Source: Streptomyces sp. yr375 (GTDB lineage: Bacteria; Actinomycetota; Actinomycetes; Streptomycetales; Streptomycetaceae). From it: a stretch of 64,000 nucleotides of DNA. Where the stretch lies: positions 27,903 through 91,902 of the forward strand of contig NZ_FOFF01000036.1 in NCBI RefSeq assembly GCF_900110755.1, written 5' to 3'. Position numbers and translations under genes: made by a program. Below, in pieces: positions 15,964 through 24,947 of the stretch (its first letter is position 1; each line of letters opens with the position of its first letter). The notes beneath the pieces are model-generated. The model was not told where the DNA came from and ran no database searches. It saw nothing but the letters and a program-made list of their open reading frames with translations.

Positions 15964-18900
15964 CTAGAAGATTGAGTCCCAACCATCGGAAATGGTGTCC
16001 CCGATGTCCGACACGGCGTCACCGGCCGAGTCCCACGCAGTGGTCGCGTAGGTGACCGCCGGGCCCACCATCTCATGGCCGATCCGCGTGGCGGTCAGGG
16101 TGCCACTCTTCAGGCCCTGCGCACCCCACTCGATGGCTTGGGACATGCCCGGGACCTTGATCTTGCCCAGGGCGAAGCCGCCGGTGAGGGCACCGACCGC
16201 CAGACCCGCGACGGAGCCGAAGAACGCGTCGGAGGTGAACCCGTCGGTGAAGCCGGTGATGACGGCCGAGCCGATACCGGTGACCCACGAGATGGTTCCG
16301 AACACGCCGGCGGCCGCCTCGCCGAAGGGCGGCGGAATGAGCAGGCTGAACGCGGCCGCGGTTCCGGAGAAGGCGCTGACCGCGTTCAGCACCTGCGCGA
16401 AGTTCTGCCAGTCCTTCTTGCTGCCCCAGCCGTCGGGGCTGTCGACCTTGTCGTTGCCGCTGCCGCTGGAGGGGTCGACGCCGTTCTGCTTGTTCTGCTT
16501 CGCCGTCTCCGCCGCCTTGCGCGCGGCTTCGGCGAGCTCCTGCTGCCGCTTCTGCACCGCCGTCGCGCGAGCCTCGGTGGCTGCCTTGGCGGCGGCCGCG
16601 GCGTCCTTGCCGGCCGCGTCGGCGGAGGCGCGGGCCGCGTTCGCCGACGCCTGCGCCTGGCTGGCGGACACGACGGCGGCAGCGGCGGAGGCCACGGCCT
16701 GGTTCGCCGAGTAGTTCGCCTGCCGTGCCGCGGTGCGCGCGGACGCGGCGGCGGCCTTCGCCTTGTCCGCGGACGCCTGCGCGTCCTTCGCGGACTGCTC
16801 GGCGGCGTCCGCGTTCGCGTCGGCCTGCGTGGCGTATTCGCCGGCCTTGGCGGCGGACGCCTTCGCCTTGTCCGCCCACTTCGCCGCGTCCGCCGACGCC
16901 TTGCGCGCCTCGGCCGCGGCCTTCGACGCCTCGTAGGCGTCCTTCTGCGCGTCCTGGGCGATCTTCGCGGCGCGTGCGATGGAGGCCCTGATGGCCGCGA
17001 CGTGCGTGGCGGCGTCGTAGTCGAGCTGCGCCGTGCGGTGGCACACGGTGGTGACGAAGTCGCGGCGCATCCACGTCGGGCCCTCGAGGGCCACCTGGGC
17101 GGCCGCCTTGGTGTAAGGGCCGGCCGTGTTGAGGATGGTGAAGACGGCGACCTCGTCGTCCTGCTTGACGTTGTCGACGTACGTGGTGAAGAAGCCGTGC
17201 AGGGCCTGGGGCGAGCCGTCGTTCAGCGCGGCCTGCGCCGACGCCGAGACCGCCTTGCCGGGATTGCCGTTGAGGATCCTCAGGACGGCGACGCGGTTGT
17301 CCTCCGCGGCGGCTGCCTTGATCCCGGTGGTCAGGAAGGTGCCCACGGCGCCCGTGTCGGCGGCGCCCAGTGCCGCCGAGGCGGCGTTCGCGACGTTCTC
17401 GGTGGACACCTTCGCCACGGCGAGGACCGTTTCGCGGTCGTCCTGGTTCTGCGCGATCTGCCGGTCGGCGGCGACCCAGGCCAGGACGTCCTCGTCGGCT
17501 CCGGCGAGAGCGTGCTCGGCGGCGTCCCGGCTCCAGGTGCCGATCGTGGTGGAGATCAGGTTCATCGCGGCCTGGCGGCCGACCGAGACGGCCTGCGCGG
17601 TGTCCCCGGCGGCGTACGCCTTCTCGGCCTTGGCGATGAGGTCCCTGGTCGCGGTGTCGAGGGCGTCGGACTGGGTGGTGGCCTTGCGGGCACTCTCCCG
17701 GTCCTCCGCCTCCGCGCGGGCCATCTCCCGGGCCTCGGCGAGGGACTGCTCGAGGTCCTCGGCCAGCTTCTTCGCCTCGGACTCGCGGGCTGCCTTCTCG
17801 ACGGCCTCGGCGTCCTGGACGGCCTTCACCGCGGCCTCGGCGGCCGTGACCGACTCGTTCGCCCACTTGGTGGCCGTGGCGGCGAACTCGGCCGCCTTGA
17901 CCGCGCCGTCCGCCGCGGCCTTGGCCGCCTTCGCCGCGTTCTCGGCGTGGGTGGCGGCGGAGTTGGCCGCGTCGCGTGCGGCGGCAGCGGCCTGCGCGGC
18001 GGTGTTGGCCAGCGACTGCGCGGTGTTCGCGGCACTGGTGGCGCGGGCCGCCTGTGCGTTGGCCTCGGCGGCGGCCGCCTTGGCGGCGGCGGCCTCGGAC
18101 TGGGCGGCACCCGAAGCCGCGGCCGCGGTGGCGGCGGCCTGGGCCGCGGCGGCGGAGTCGCGGGCCGCGCCGGCGGCGGCCGAACCGGCCGCCGCCGCCT
18201 GGTTGGAGGCGGTCGCCGCCGCATCGGCGGCCTTGGCGGCCGTGCGGGCCTGGCTCGCCGCCTTGTTCGCCCCGTCGGCGGCCAGGCGCGCGGCCTTGGC
18301 CTTGGAGGCGTCGTTCGCCGCGGCGATGGCGGCGGAGTAGGCGGCGGACGCGGCCCGTCCGGCGGTCGCCGCGGCCTGGGCGGCCGCGGTGGCGGCGTAC
18401 GAGGCGCGGCGGGCGGCGGAGTGCGCGGCCGCGGACGCCTGGATGGCGGTGCGGGACGCGGCGGCGGCGCCCTGTGCGGCGGACGCGGCCTTGCGGGCCG
18501 CCTTGCCGGACTTGACGACGTCGTCGCGGGCCGCGGCGGCCTCCGCGGCGGCTTCCTCGGCGGCCTTTTTCGCCTGGGCGGCGGCCTCCTTCGCCTTGGC
18601 GGAGGCGGCGACGGCCCGGTCGGAGGTGAGCTGGGCCCGCCTGCCCTCGCGTTCCACGATCGCCACGAGCTGTTCGATGGTGGCGGTCTCCCGGTCCCGG
18701 GCGCGCGCGATGTACTGACCGGTGTTCAGGAACCAGTGGATCGCGGAGGGGCTGCCGTCGTCCAGGGCGCGCTCGGCGTACTTCTTCACCTCCGGGGAGG
18801 CGTTGTTGAGGATGGTGAAGACCTCGGCCCGCTCGTCCTCCCGGCGGGCGGTGATCTGGGTGTTCAGCAGGAAGTCGGTCAGGGCGTCGCCGGTGCCGGC

Positions 18901-19425
18901 GTCGAGGGCCTTCTGCGCCTCGCGCTTCACGCCCGTGCCACCGCTGTTCAGGATGGTCAGGGTGGTGACGCGGAGGTCTTCCAGCTCGGCGGTCCTGAAG
19001 CCGCCGGACAGGAAGGCGGTGACGGCGTCGTCGCCGGCCGTGAGCGCGGCGGCGGCATCGCGGGCGGTGCCCTTGCCGGTGGCGGGCAGCGCCTTGAGGA
19101 GGGCGAAGCGGTTGTCCTCGGCGGTGGCGCGCGCCAGATCCCCGGCCAGGAAGCGGTCGATGTCGGCGGCGGAGCCGGTCAGCGCCTGGGTTGCCGCGCT
19201 CTTGACGGACCGTCCGCCGATCTTCCACGCGGTGACGACCTTCGCGCGCGCGGTGTCCGGGAGTTGAGGGAGCCTCGGCAGGTCCGTGGACCCTGCGGAG
19301 GCGGCGGTGGCGGCGGTGGCGGCGGCCAGAGCTCGGGAGGGCGCCGCGAGAGAGACCGCGGTGGCAGCGGTGGCGGAGCCGGCGACGGCGAGAATCCGGC
19401 GCCTGCTCCAGTAAGTGGTGTCCAA
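15964..19425 (-). CDS. Tat-exported Ala-rich ALF-repeat protein with glycine-rich hydrophobic C terminus
   Basis: A 1,153-residue protein. A Tat-type signal (SRRRILAVAGSATAA) is followed by ALF-type repeats at about 55-245 (LDDGSPSAIHWFLNTGQYIA style). A ~350-residue Ala-rich coiled-coil region comes next, then a second ALF block around 600-800 (ALNDGSPQALHGFFTTYVD), a second coiled-coil region, and a hydrophobic Gly/Ala-rich end (about 1015-1115, e.g. SVAGLAVGALTGGFALGKIK). The TTG at 19425 has GGGGGA upstream and places the Tat motif at residue 8. The frame upstream of it is not coding. ALF-repeat proteins are known only as Streptomyces surface or secreted proteins; the C terminus could insert into membranes. 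Confidence 0.8.
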   Translation of the reverse strand: MDTTYWSRRRILAVAGSATAATAVSLAAPSRALAAATAATAASAGSTDLPRLPQLPDTARAKVVTAWKIGGRSVKSAATQALTGSAADIDRFLAGDLARATAEDNRFALLKALPATGKGTARDAAAALTAGDDAVTAFLSGGFRTAELEDLRVTTLTILNSGGTGVKREAQKALDAGTGDALTDFLLNTQITARREDERAEVFTILNNASPEVKKYAERALDDGSPSAIHWFLNTGQYIARARDRETATIEQLVAIVEREGRRAQLTSDRAVAASAKAKEAAAQAKKAAEEAAAEAAAARDDVVKSGKAARKAASAAQGAAAASRTAIQASAAAHSAARRASYAATAAAQAAATAGRAASAAYSAAIAAANDASKAKAARLAADGANKAASQARTAAKAADAAATASNQAAAAGSAAAGAARDSAAAAQAAATAAAASGAAQSEAAAAKAAAAEANAQAARATSAANTAQSLANTAAQAAAAARDAANSAATHAENAAKAAKAAADGAVKAAEFAATATKWANESVTAAEAAVKAVQDAEAVEKAARESEAKKLAEDLEQSLAEAREMARAEAEDRESARKATTQSDALDTATRDLIAKAEKAYAAGDTAQAVSVGRQAAMNLISTTIGTWSRDAAEHALAGADEDVLAWVAADRQIAQNQDDRETVLAVAKVSTENVANAASAALGAADTGAVGTFLTTGIKAAAAEDNRVAVLRILNGNPGKAVSASAQAALNDGSPQALHGFFTTYVDNVKQDDEVAVFTILNTAGPYTKAAAQVALEGPTWMRRDFVTTVCHRTAQLDYDAATHVAAIRASIARAAKIAQDAQKDAYEASKAAAEARKASADAAKWADKAKASAAKAGEYATQADANADAAEQSAKDAQASADKAKAAAASARTAARQANYSANQAVASAAAAVVSASQAQASANAARASADAAGKDAAAAAKAATEARATAVQKRQQELAEAARKAAETAKQNKQNGVDPSSGSGNDKVDSPDGWGSKKDWQNFAQVLNAVSAFSGTAAAFSLLIPPPFGEAAAGVFGTISWVTGIGSAVITGFTDGFTSDAFFGSVAGLAVGALTGGFALGKIKVPGMSQAIEWGAQGLKSGTLTATRIGHEMVGPAVTYATTAWDSAGDAVSDIGDTISDGWDSIF

Positions 19426-19766
19426 GAATCCCCCATGGATATCCACCCGGTGGCGGTGCGCCCTGGTCAGAGGCGGCCTCCCGGGTGTGTCTTTTGGAAC
19501 GGGGGTGAACCTATGGGGCCTCTGTGGACATTGGCCAGTGATCGACCGTGCGGTGAAGCCGTGAGAAACACCACACCGCCGGTAAGTCCCCGTGCAGTCA
19601 AGGCTCTTCGGCATATCGGTGGCACATGGCGCGCACGCCTGTTTGAATGCATCGTCCTCTGCGGCCGTCTGACCCACGGTCACACGCCGGATGCCCTCCC
19701 GGCATTCCTCAGGCGCTTCACGGACTCAACCCCCCTTTCACAAGGGGCTTTCGCAAGGGGGAACTC
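19426..19766. other. Divergent intergenic region
   Basis: These 341 bp separate the start of the ALF-repeat gene from the start of the small secreted-protein gene. They must hold both promoters. I found no convincing -35/-10 pair or operator palindrome. An inverted stretch ccccctttcac-aagggg lies just before the plus-strand gene. Confidence 0.4.
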
Positions 19767-20279
19767 ATGAATCTCGTACAGCGAATCATCGCCACCGGTG
19801 CGGTCACCGCGACCTGCGCCGGCGCGGTCGCCCTCGCATCGACCTACAGCACCTCCCACCACACCTCCGCCGAGCGCACGGCCACGGTCGTCGACGGCGC
19901 ACCCGGCTACCTGGTCGAGGACTACAACTACCCGGGCGCCGACGCCATCAAGGCGCAGAAGGGCATCGTCCTCAAGCGTGGCGACGGCCACATCACGCTC
20001 GCCGACTGCGCCTCCAGCACCGGTCTGATGGAGGTGTACTCCCGCAAGGGCGAGAAGATCTGCTTCCGCGCCACCGGCCCCTCCGGCTACCTCAGCCTCG
20101 AAATCCCCTCCGTCTACGGAGTGAAGGGCGAAGCCGACCACGAGGCGGCCGTGCAGCTCACCACCGACGGGGCCACGCAGAGCATCGACGTCGGCAAGGG
20201 CGAGTGGAAGGCAGCCGGTGAGGCCGCCGACCCGGAAGGACGCGCCTTCGTCCTGGTCGAGATACGCACGAGCAAGTAA
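19767..20279 (+). CDS. Secreted protein of unknown function
   Basis: A 170-residue protein with a signal peptide (MNLVQRIIATGAVTATCAGA, cleaved around residue 36). The mature part is beta-rich, with two Cys residues that could form a disulfide (TLADCAS, GEKICFRATG). No domain is recognised. AAGGGGG lies 5 nt before the ATG. It lies 38 bp upstream of the FG-GAP protein gene, so the two are probably co-transcribed and both secreted. Confidence 0.75.
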   Translation: MNLVQRIIATGAVTATCAGAVALASTYSTSHHTSAERTATVVDGAPGYLVEDYNYPGADAIKAQKGIVLKRGDGHITLADCASSTGLMEVYSRKGEKICFRATGPSGYLSLEIPSVYGVKGEADHEAAVQLTTDGATQSIDVGKGEWKAAGEAADPEGRAFVLVEIRTSK

Positions 20280-20317
20280 CACCGAACCGCCTAAACGGGG
20301 AAGACGACCACACCACC

Positions 20318-22495
20318 ATGACCACAACCGGCAAGCGATCCATCGCGCTCGCAGCCCTCGTGACCGCCGCCGTCATCGGCGCACCGGCCCTGTCCGGGCA
20401 TGCCGTGTCCGGCAAGCCCGAGACCGACACCAGCCACGCCTACACCGCCCGCCTCGACATAGGCGGCGGCGCCAAGGCCTGCTCCGCGGCCCTGATCGCC
20501 CCCCAGTGGGTCGCCACCACAGCGTCCTGCTTCGCCGACAACCCGGCCCAGTCCATCAAGATCCCCGCCGGGGCGCCGAAACTGAAGACCACGGCGACCA
20601 TCGGACGCACCGACCTGACCAGCACCGCCGGCACCGTCCGCGAAGTCGTGCAGCTCGTCCCGCGTGACGACCGCGACCTGGTCCTGGCCCGGCTGTCCGC
20701 GCCCGTCGCCGACATCGCCCCGCCCGGCCTCGCCACCGCCGCGCCCGCCAAGGACTCCGCCGTGTCGGTCACCGGCTACGGACGCACCAAGGACGAGTGG
20801 GCGCCGCTGAAGCTGCACGGCGAGAGCTTCCAGGTCGACCAGGTCAACACCACCGACTTCGCCGTCCACGGCACCTCCGGCGCGGCGATCTGCGCCGGCG
20901 ACTCGGGCGCGCCCGTGTTCACCTCCGCCGGCCTGCTCGGCGTCGCCTCCCGCTCCGACCAGGGCGGCTGCTTCGGCACCGACGCCGCGCAGACCTCCAC
21001 GGCCGGTGTCGTCACCCGCACCGACGACATCGCTGCCTGGGTCAAGTCCACCACCGAATCGGCCCCGTTCGCCGACTTCAACGGCGACGGCGTCGAGGAC
21101 ACCGCCGTCGGCGACCCCAAGGCCACCATCGGCGGCGACGCCGAGGCCGGTGCCGTCCACGTCGTGTACGGCGGCGGCAAGGGCACCACCGAACTGGACC
21201 AGGACCAGGACGTCGTGCCCGGCGGCGCGGAGGCCGGCGACCGCTTCGGCTACGCCCTGGCCACCGTCGACTACAACGAGGACGGCTACACCGACCTCGC
21301 CGTCTCCAGCCCGTACGAGGACGCCGAGTCCATCGCCGACGTCGGCATGGTCTCCGTCGTCTACGGCTCCCCGGCCGGCCTGGGCAAGGGCCGCGCCTCC
21401 GACAACTACGCCCAGGGCGAGGGCAACGGCGGCCTGAAGGGAGCGGCCAAGGAGAAGGGCGACCTGCTCGGCTACTCCCTTGCCGCCGGGATCACCCTCA
21501 ACGACGAGCCGTTCATCGTGATCGGCGACCCGGGCGAGGACGTCGGTTCCGTCGTCGACGCGGGCTCCGTGGTGTACGTGCACGGCAACACCAACGTCTA
21601 CCTCTCCCAGGACGCCGGCCTGCCGGGCTCCCCGGAGGCCGGCGACAAGGTGGGCACCTCCGTCGCGGCGGACATGACCAACATCGTGGTCGGTGTGCCG
21701 GGCGAGGACATCGGCGACAAGGCCGACGCGGGCGGCGTCGCCGTCCTGTCCCACAACCTGGGCCCGAACGGCAGGCCGATCGTGCGCGCGGGCATCGACC
21801 AGGACCTCGACAAGATCTCCGGCGGTGCGGAGAAGGGCGACGAGATGGGCAAGTCCGTCGCCATCATCCCGAAGGACCCGAACGACGACTCGATCATCGT
21901 CGTGGGCGCCCCGGGTGAGTCGATCGTCCCGTCCGGCGGCAGCACGAACGTGGCGAACGCCGGAACCGTCTTCGTCCTCGACTTCCCCGCCAAGAGCGAC
22001 TGGTCGCAGCAGGCAGTGATCAACCAGGACCAGCCGAACGTGGTCGGCGGCGTCGAGACCGGCGACCGGTTCGGTGAGACCCTCGCCGCCGTCAACCTCG
22101 CCCCCGGCAAGACCGCGCCGGGCTGGGCCGACCTGCAGCTCGCGGTGGGCGTTCCTGGCGAGTCCCAGGGCTCGCTGGCCGGCGCGGGCTCCGTGCAGAC
22201 CTTCTCCCTGGTGGGCGCGCCCGGCGACCACGACGACGTCCTGTACGCCGGTTTCAACAAGGTGCCGGGCACGCCGGGCGCGGGCCAACACCTGGGCCAG
22301 TACCTCGGGGTGTCCCCGACGCACGTCTCCATCGGCATGCCGAACGGCCCGCAGGCCGGCGGCGCGGTCTACCAGGTGCCGTGGAACAACGTGACGTCGC
22401 ACGCGAGCGGCGTGGACGAGAACGTCACGGTGCTGCGGCCGGGGGCGGGCGGCGTCCCGGCGGGCGGCAAGGCGTTCGGCTGGGTCATCCAGTGA
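20318..22495 (+). CDS. Secreted trypsin-like (His-less) FG-GAP repeat protein
   Basis: A 725-residue protein: signal peptide (1-28), S1 trypsin-like domain (about 38-250) and then about six FG-GAP repeats, a beta-propeller with DFNGDGVED-type calcium loops (PYEDAESIADVG, PGEDIGDKADAG and similar). In the protease domain Asp120 (RDLVLARL) and Ser196 (CAGDSGAP) are present, but the usual TAAHC is TTASC, so Ser70 replaces the catalytic His. The domain is probably an inactive or altered protease used for binding. FG-GAP propellers bind ligands or surfaces, so an adhesion-like role is plausible. It is likely in an operon with the small secreted protein. Confidence 0.88.
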   Translation: MTTTGKRSIALAALVTAAVIGAPALSGHAVSGKPETDTSHAYTARLDIGGGAKACSAALIAPQWVATTASCFADNPAQSIKIPAGAPKLKTTATIGRTDLTSTAGTVREVVQLVPRDDRDLVLARLSAPVADIAPPGLATAAPAKDSAVSVTGYGRTKDEWAPLKLHGESFQVDQVNTTDFAVHGTSGAAICAGDSGAPVFTSAGLLGVASRSDQGGCFGTDAAQTSTAGVVTRTDDIAAWVKSTTESAPFADFNGDGVEDTAVGDPKATIGGDAEAGAVHVVYGGGKGTTELDQDQDVVPGGAEAGDRFGYALATVDYNEDGYTDLAVSSPYEDAESIADVGMVSVVYGSPAGLGKGRASDNYAQGEGNGGLKGAAKEKGDLLGYSLAAGITLNDEPFIVIGDPGEDVGSVVDAGSVVYVHGNTNVYLSQDAGLPGSPEAGDKVGTSVAADMTNIVVGVPGEDIGDKADAGGVAVLSHNLGPNGRPIVRAGIDQDLDKISGGAEKGDEMGKSVAIIPKDPNDDSIIVVGAPGESIVPSGGSTNVANAGTVFVLDFPAKSDWSQQAVINQDQPNVVGGVETGDRFGETLAAVNLAPGKTAPGWADLQLAVGVPGESQGSLAGAGSVQTFSLVGAPGDHDDVLYAGFNKVPGTPGAGQHLGQYLGVSPTHVSIGMPNGPQAGGAVYQVPWNNVTSHASGVDENVTVLRPGAGGVPAGGKAFGWVIQ

Positions 22496-22659
22496 CCCGC
22501 TGAACCGCACAACGAACAGCCGTACGTCTCTCCCCGCTCACGCGCGTGTGCCGTGTGGGCGGGGAGATGCGCGTGTCGTGGACGGGCGACCGGAAGAAGA
22601 ACGGCTGAGAGGCCGTCACCGCCCGCGCGGCACCAGCATGTCGTCCGTCGGCCGGGGCC

Positions 22660-22820
22660 GGGCCGGGCCGGGCGTAGACCGCGCACCGGGTCATCCGCTC
22701 GTCGTGCCCTGCCCATGTCCGCAAACCGCCCTCCTCCACCACCAGGATCCGGTCCGTGTCGGGGGCCAGGCTCGGGTCGTGGGTGGTCATGAGCGTCGTA
22801 CGGCCGTGGAAGAAGGAAAG
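22660..22820 (-). pseudogene. Remnant of an ABC-transporter ATPase
   Basis: On the minus strand from about 22820 a frame reads FHGRTTLMTTHDPSLAPDTD and then RILVVEEGGLRTWAGHDE. This is the H-loop region just after Walker B of ABC exporter ATPases. No Walker A, signature motif or Walker B is found upstream and no membrane domain is present, so only a short C-terminal scrap remains. The region 22496-22966 holds no other gene I can support. Confidence 0.65.
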
Positions 22821-22914
22821 CCGATTCCGCTGAGACCTCGGTCAAAGGCGACTGGGACGAGTTTTCGGACGGCCATGGGAACCAGGCGAGTACTCACACA
22901 GGTTTGGATGCAGA

Positions 22915-22945
22915 GAGGCGGCCCCGTCAGTGACGGGACCGCCTC
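22915..22945 (-). terminator. Terminator of the 5'-nucleotidase gene
   Basis: GAGGCGGCCCCGTC (22915-22928) pairs with GACGGGACCGCCTC (22932-22945), with one G-T wobble and a 3-nt loop. It lies 21 bp after the stop of the minus-strand nucleotidase gene. Confidence 0.75.
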
Positions 22946-22966
22946 GCGCATCGGCGTGGTCGAGGG

Positions 22967-24787
22967 TTACTGCACGATCGTGACCCGGTTCGCGACCGGC
23001 GGGGTGATCGGGGTCGTGGCCGAGGAGTTGGCCGTCAGGTACTGCTCCAGCGCCGTCAGATCGTCGGTGCCGACGAGGTCGCCGGTGCCCTGGCCCAGGG
23101 TGGGGAAGCCGTCGCCGCCGCCCGCGAGGAAGCTGTTCGTCGAGACGCGGTAGGTGGCCGTCGGGTCGATCGCCGCGCCGTTCAGCCTGATCGAGTCCGT
23201 GACGACCCGGTCGGCGCCGGTCTTCGTCAGGTCCAGGGTGTACGTCAGGTTGGCGGACGGCTGAAGGATCTTCGGCGCGCTCGCGTTCGTACCGGTCACC
23301 TGCTCCTTGAGGATCTGGACGAGCTGTGCGCCGGTGAAGTTCTGGAGGTTCACGGTGTTGGAGAACGGCTGGACCGTGAAACCCTCGGCGTACGTCACCA
23401 CGCCGTCGCCCTCACTGCCCTTGGCCGCGTAGGTGAGGCCCGCCCGGACGCCGCCCGGGTTCATCAGCGCGAGGTCCGTCTCCGGGTCGAGCTCCTTGCC
23501 GTACCAGAGCTGGGCGTCCGCGATCAGGTCGCCCATCGGGGACTCGGTGCCCGTGTTCGGGACGTCCCCGGATATGTGGCCGATCGCCCGGTTGCCGATC
23601 GGCGCCGCCAGGGTGTTCCAGCGGGTGATCAGCTCGGTCATGTCGGGCGCCTTGGCGACGGTCCGGGTGACCACGTGGTTCGCCGACTTGACCGCCGTCC
23701 GCGCGATGTCACCGGTGTACCGGTCGTACGTCAGCGTCGTGTCCGTGTACAGCCGGCCGAACGACGCGGCCGAGGTCACCGTGCGCGGCTTGCCCGACGG
23801 GTCCGGGATCGTGCACGCGTACGCGGCGTGCGTGTGGCCGGTGACCAGCGCGTCCACCTGCGGCGTGATGTTCTTCGCGATGTCCACGATCGGGCCGGAG
23901 ATGCCGTCGCCCGCGCCCGGGGAGTCACAGTTGTAGTTGTAGGAGGACGACGCCGGGAGACCGCCCTCGTGGATGAGCGCCACGATCGACTTCACGCCCT
24001 GCTTCTGCAGCACCTTGGCGTACTTGTTGATCGTCTCGACCTCGTCCTTGAACTTCAGGCCCTTGACGCCCTCGGCGGAGACGACGCCCGGGGTGTCCTC
24101 CAGCGTCACGCCGATGAAGCCGATCCTGACGTCCTTCTTCTTCCAGACCCAGTACGGCTTCAGGATCGGCTTGCCGGTCTTCTCGTCCAGCACGTTGGCC
24201 GCCAGGTACGGGAAGTCGGCGCCCTCGAACTTCTTGTCCGTGTAGCAGCCGGCCGTCGGGTGACAGCCGCCGTTCTGCAGCCGGCCCAGTTCCCTGGCAC
24301 CCTCGTCGAACTCGTGGTTGCCCACCGACGTGACGTCCAGGTCGAGCTTGTTCAGCGCCTCGATCGTCGGCTCGTCGTGGAACAGACCCGAGATCAGCGG
24401 CGACGCGCCGACCATGTCACCGCCGGCCGCCGTGACCGAGTAGGCGTTGCCCTTGCGCGCCTCGCGCAGATGCGTCGCCAGATACTCGACACCGCCCGCG
24501 TCGATCGTCTTCGTCGTACCGTCCGCCTGCGTCTCGGTGACCCGGCCGGAGGAACCGGACGGCGGCTCCAGGTTGCCGTGCAGGTCGTTGAAGGACAGCA
24601 ACTGCACGTCCTGGTAGCGGCTCGGCTGCGGCTTGCCGTGACTGCCGGTCTTGCCGGGCGTGCCGTCGTGCGCGTCCGCCGGGAGCGCGGCGGCCAGAGC
24701 GCCGGTGGTGGCGAGCGTGGCGGCCGCCGCGAGCAGGCGGTACGTACGACGTCTGCGACCGCGGTACGGCTGGGATGTGGCTGGCAT
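22967..24787 (-). CDS. ushA: Secreted UshA-type 5'-nucleotidase
   Basis: A 606-residue secreted enzyme with a signal peptide (basic N terminus, cleavage near residue 39). The metallophosphatase domain follows: SFNDLHGN (Asp/His), GGDMVG (Asp), GNHEFDEG (Asn-His), ALIHEGG and GHTHAAY bind two metals. The C-terminal substrate-binding domain (about 390-600) has NPGGVR and the aromatic stacking region. It hydrolyses extracellular nucleotides to nucleosides and phosphate. I recall the S. coelicolor counterpart as a PhoP-controlled gene, which suits the phosphate genes downstream. The upstream region shares its promoter space with mshD. Confidence 0.92.
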   Translation of the reverse strand: MPATSQPYRGRRRRTYRLLAAAATLATTGALAAALPADAHDGTPGKTGSHGKPQPSRYQDVQLLSFNDLHGNLEPPSGSSGRVTETQADGTTKTIDAGGVEYLATHLREARKGNAYSVTAAGGDMVGASPLISGLFHDEPTIEALNKLDLDVTSVGNHEFDEGARELGRLQNGGCHPTAGCYTDKKFEGADFPYLAANVLDEKTGKPILKPYWVWKKKDVRIGFIGVTLEDTPGVVSAEGVKGLKFKDEVETINKYAKVLQKQGVKSIVALIHEGGLPASSSYNYNCDSPGAGDGISGPIVDIAKNITPQVDALVTGHTHAAYACTIPDPSGKPRTVTSAASFGRLYTDTTLTYDRYTGDIARTAVKSANHVVTRTVAKAPDMTELITRWNTLAAPIGNRAIGHISGDVPNTGTESPMGDLIADAQLWYGKELDPETDLALMNPGGVRAGLTYAAKGSEGDGVVTYAEGFTVQPFSNTVNLQNFTGAQLVQILKEQVTGTNASAPKILQPSANLTYTLDLTKTGADRVVTDSIRLNGAAIDPTATYRVSTNSFLAGGGDGFPTLGQGTGDLVGTDDLTALEQYLTANSSATTPITPPVANRVTIVQ

Positions 24788-24872
24788 GCGCCCCCCTGTG
24801 GATCGGCTGAAATAGGTGGCCCCGTCCGGCGCAGCCTAGATTCAACGCGCGTAGCGCGACAGGGGTTTCCGG

Positions 24873-24894
24873 GTTACATCCTGGTTTCCCTTTG
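24873..24894. promoter_or_regulatory. Weak PHO-box-like direct repeat
   Basis: GTTACATCCTG (24873-24883) and GTTTCCCTTTG (24884-24894) are adjacent 11-nt units that keep the GTT start of PhoP-binding repeats but little more. They lie between the divergent nucleotidase and mshD genes. This is suggestive only because the nucleotidase is expected to belong to the PhoP regulon. Confidence 0.3.
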
Positions 24895-24931
24895 GCCTCC
24901 CCTTTGCCCGCACTTTGTGCGGCCCTCCCCT

Positions 24932-24947
24932 TACCCTCGTACGCATG
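24932..24947 (+). promoter_or_regulatory. Leaderless -10 box of mshD
   Basis: TACCCT (24932-24937) ends 7 nt before the ATG at 24945, and no ribosome-binding site is visible. The message is therefore probably leaderless. No clear -35 is present. Confidence 0.45.

Noticed and set aside
16075..19770. 1,231-residue plus-strand ORF opposite the ALF-repeat gene
   Set aside because: Its Gly/Arg-rich sequence is the mirror of Ala-rich codons; only the minus strand shows a Tat signal and domain structure.
22548..23153. Plus-strand ORF of 201 residues between the FG-GAP and nucleotidase genes
   Set aside because: It is antisense to the ABC remnant, the terminator and the end of the nucleotidase gene, and has no recognisable protein features.
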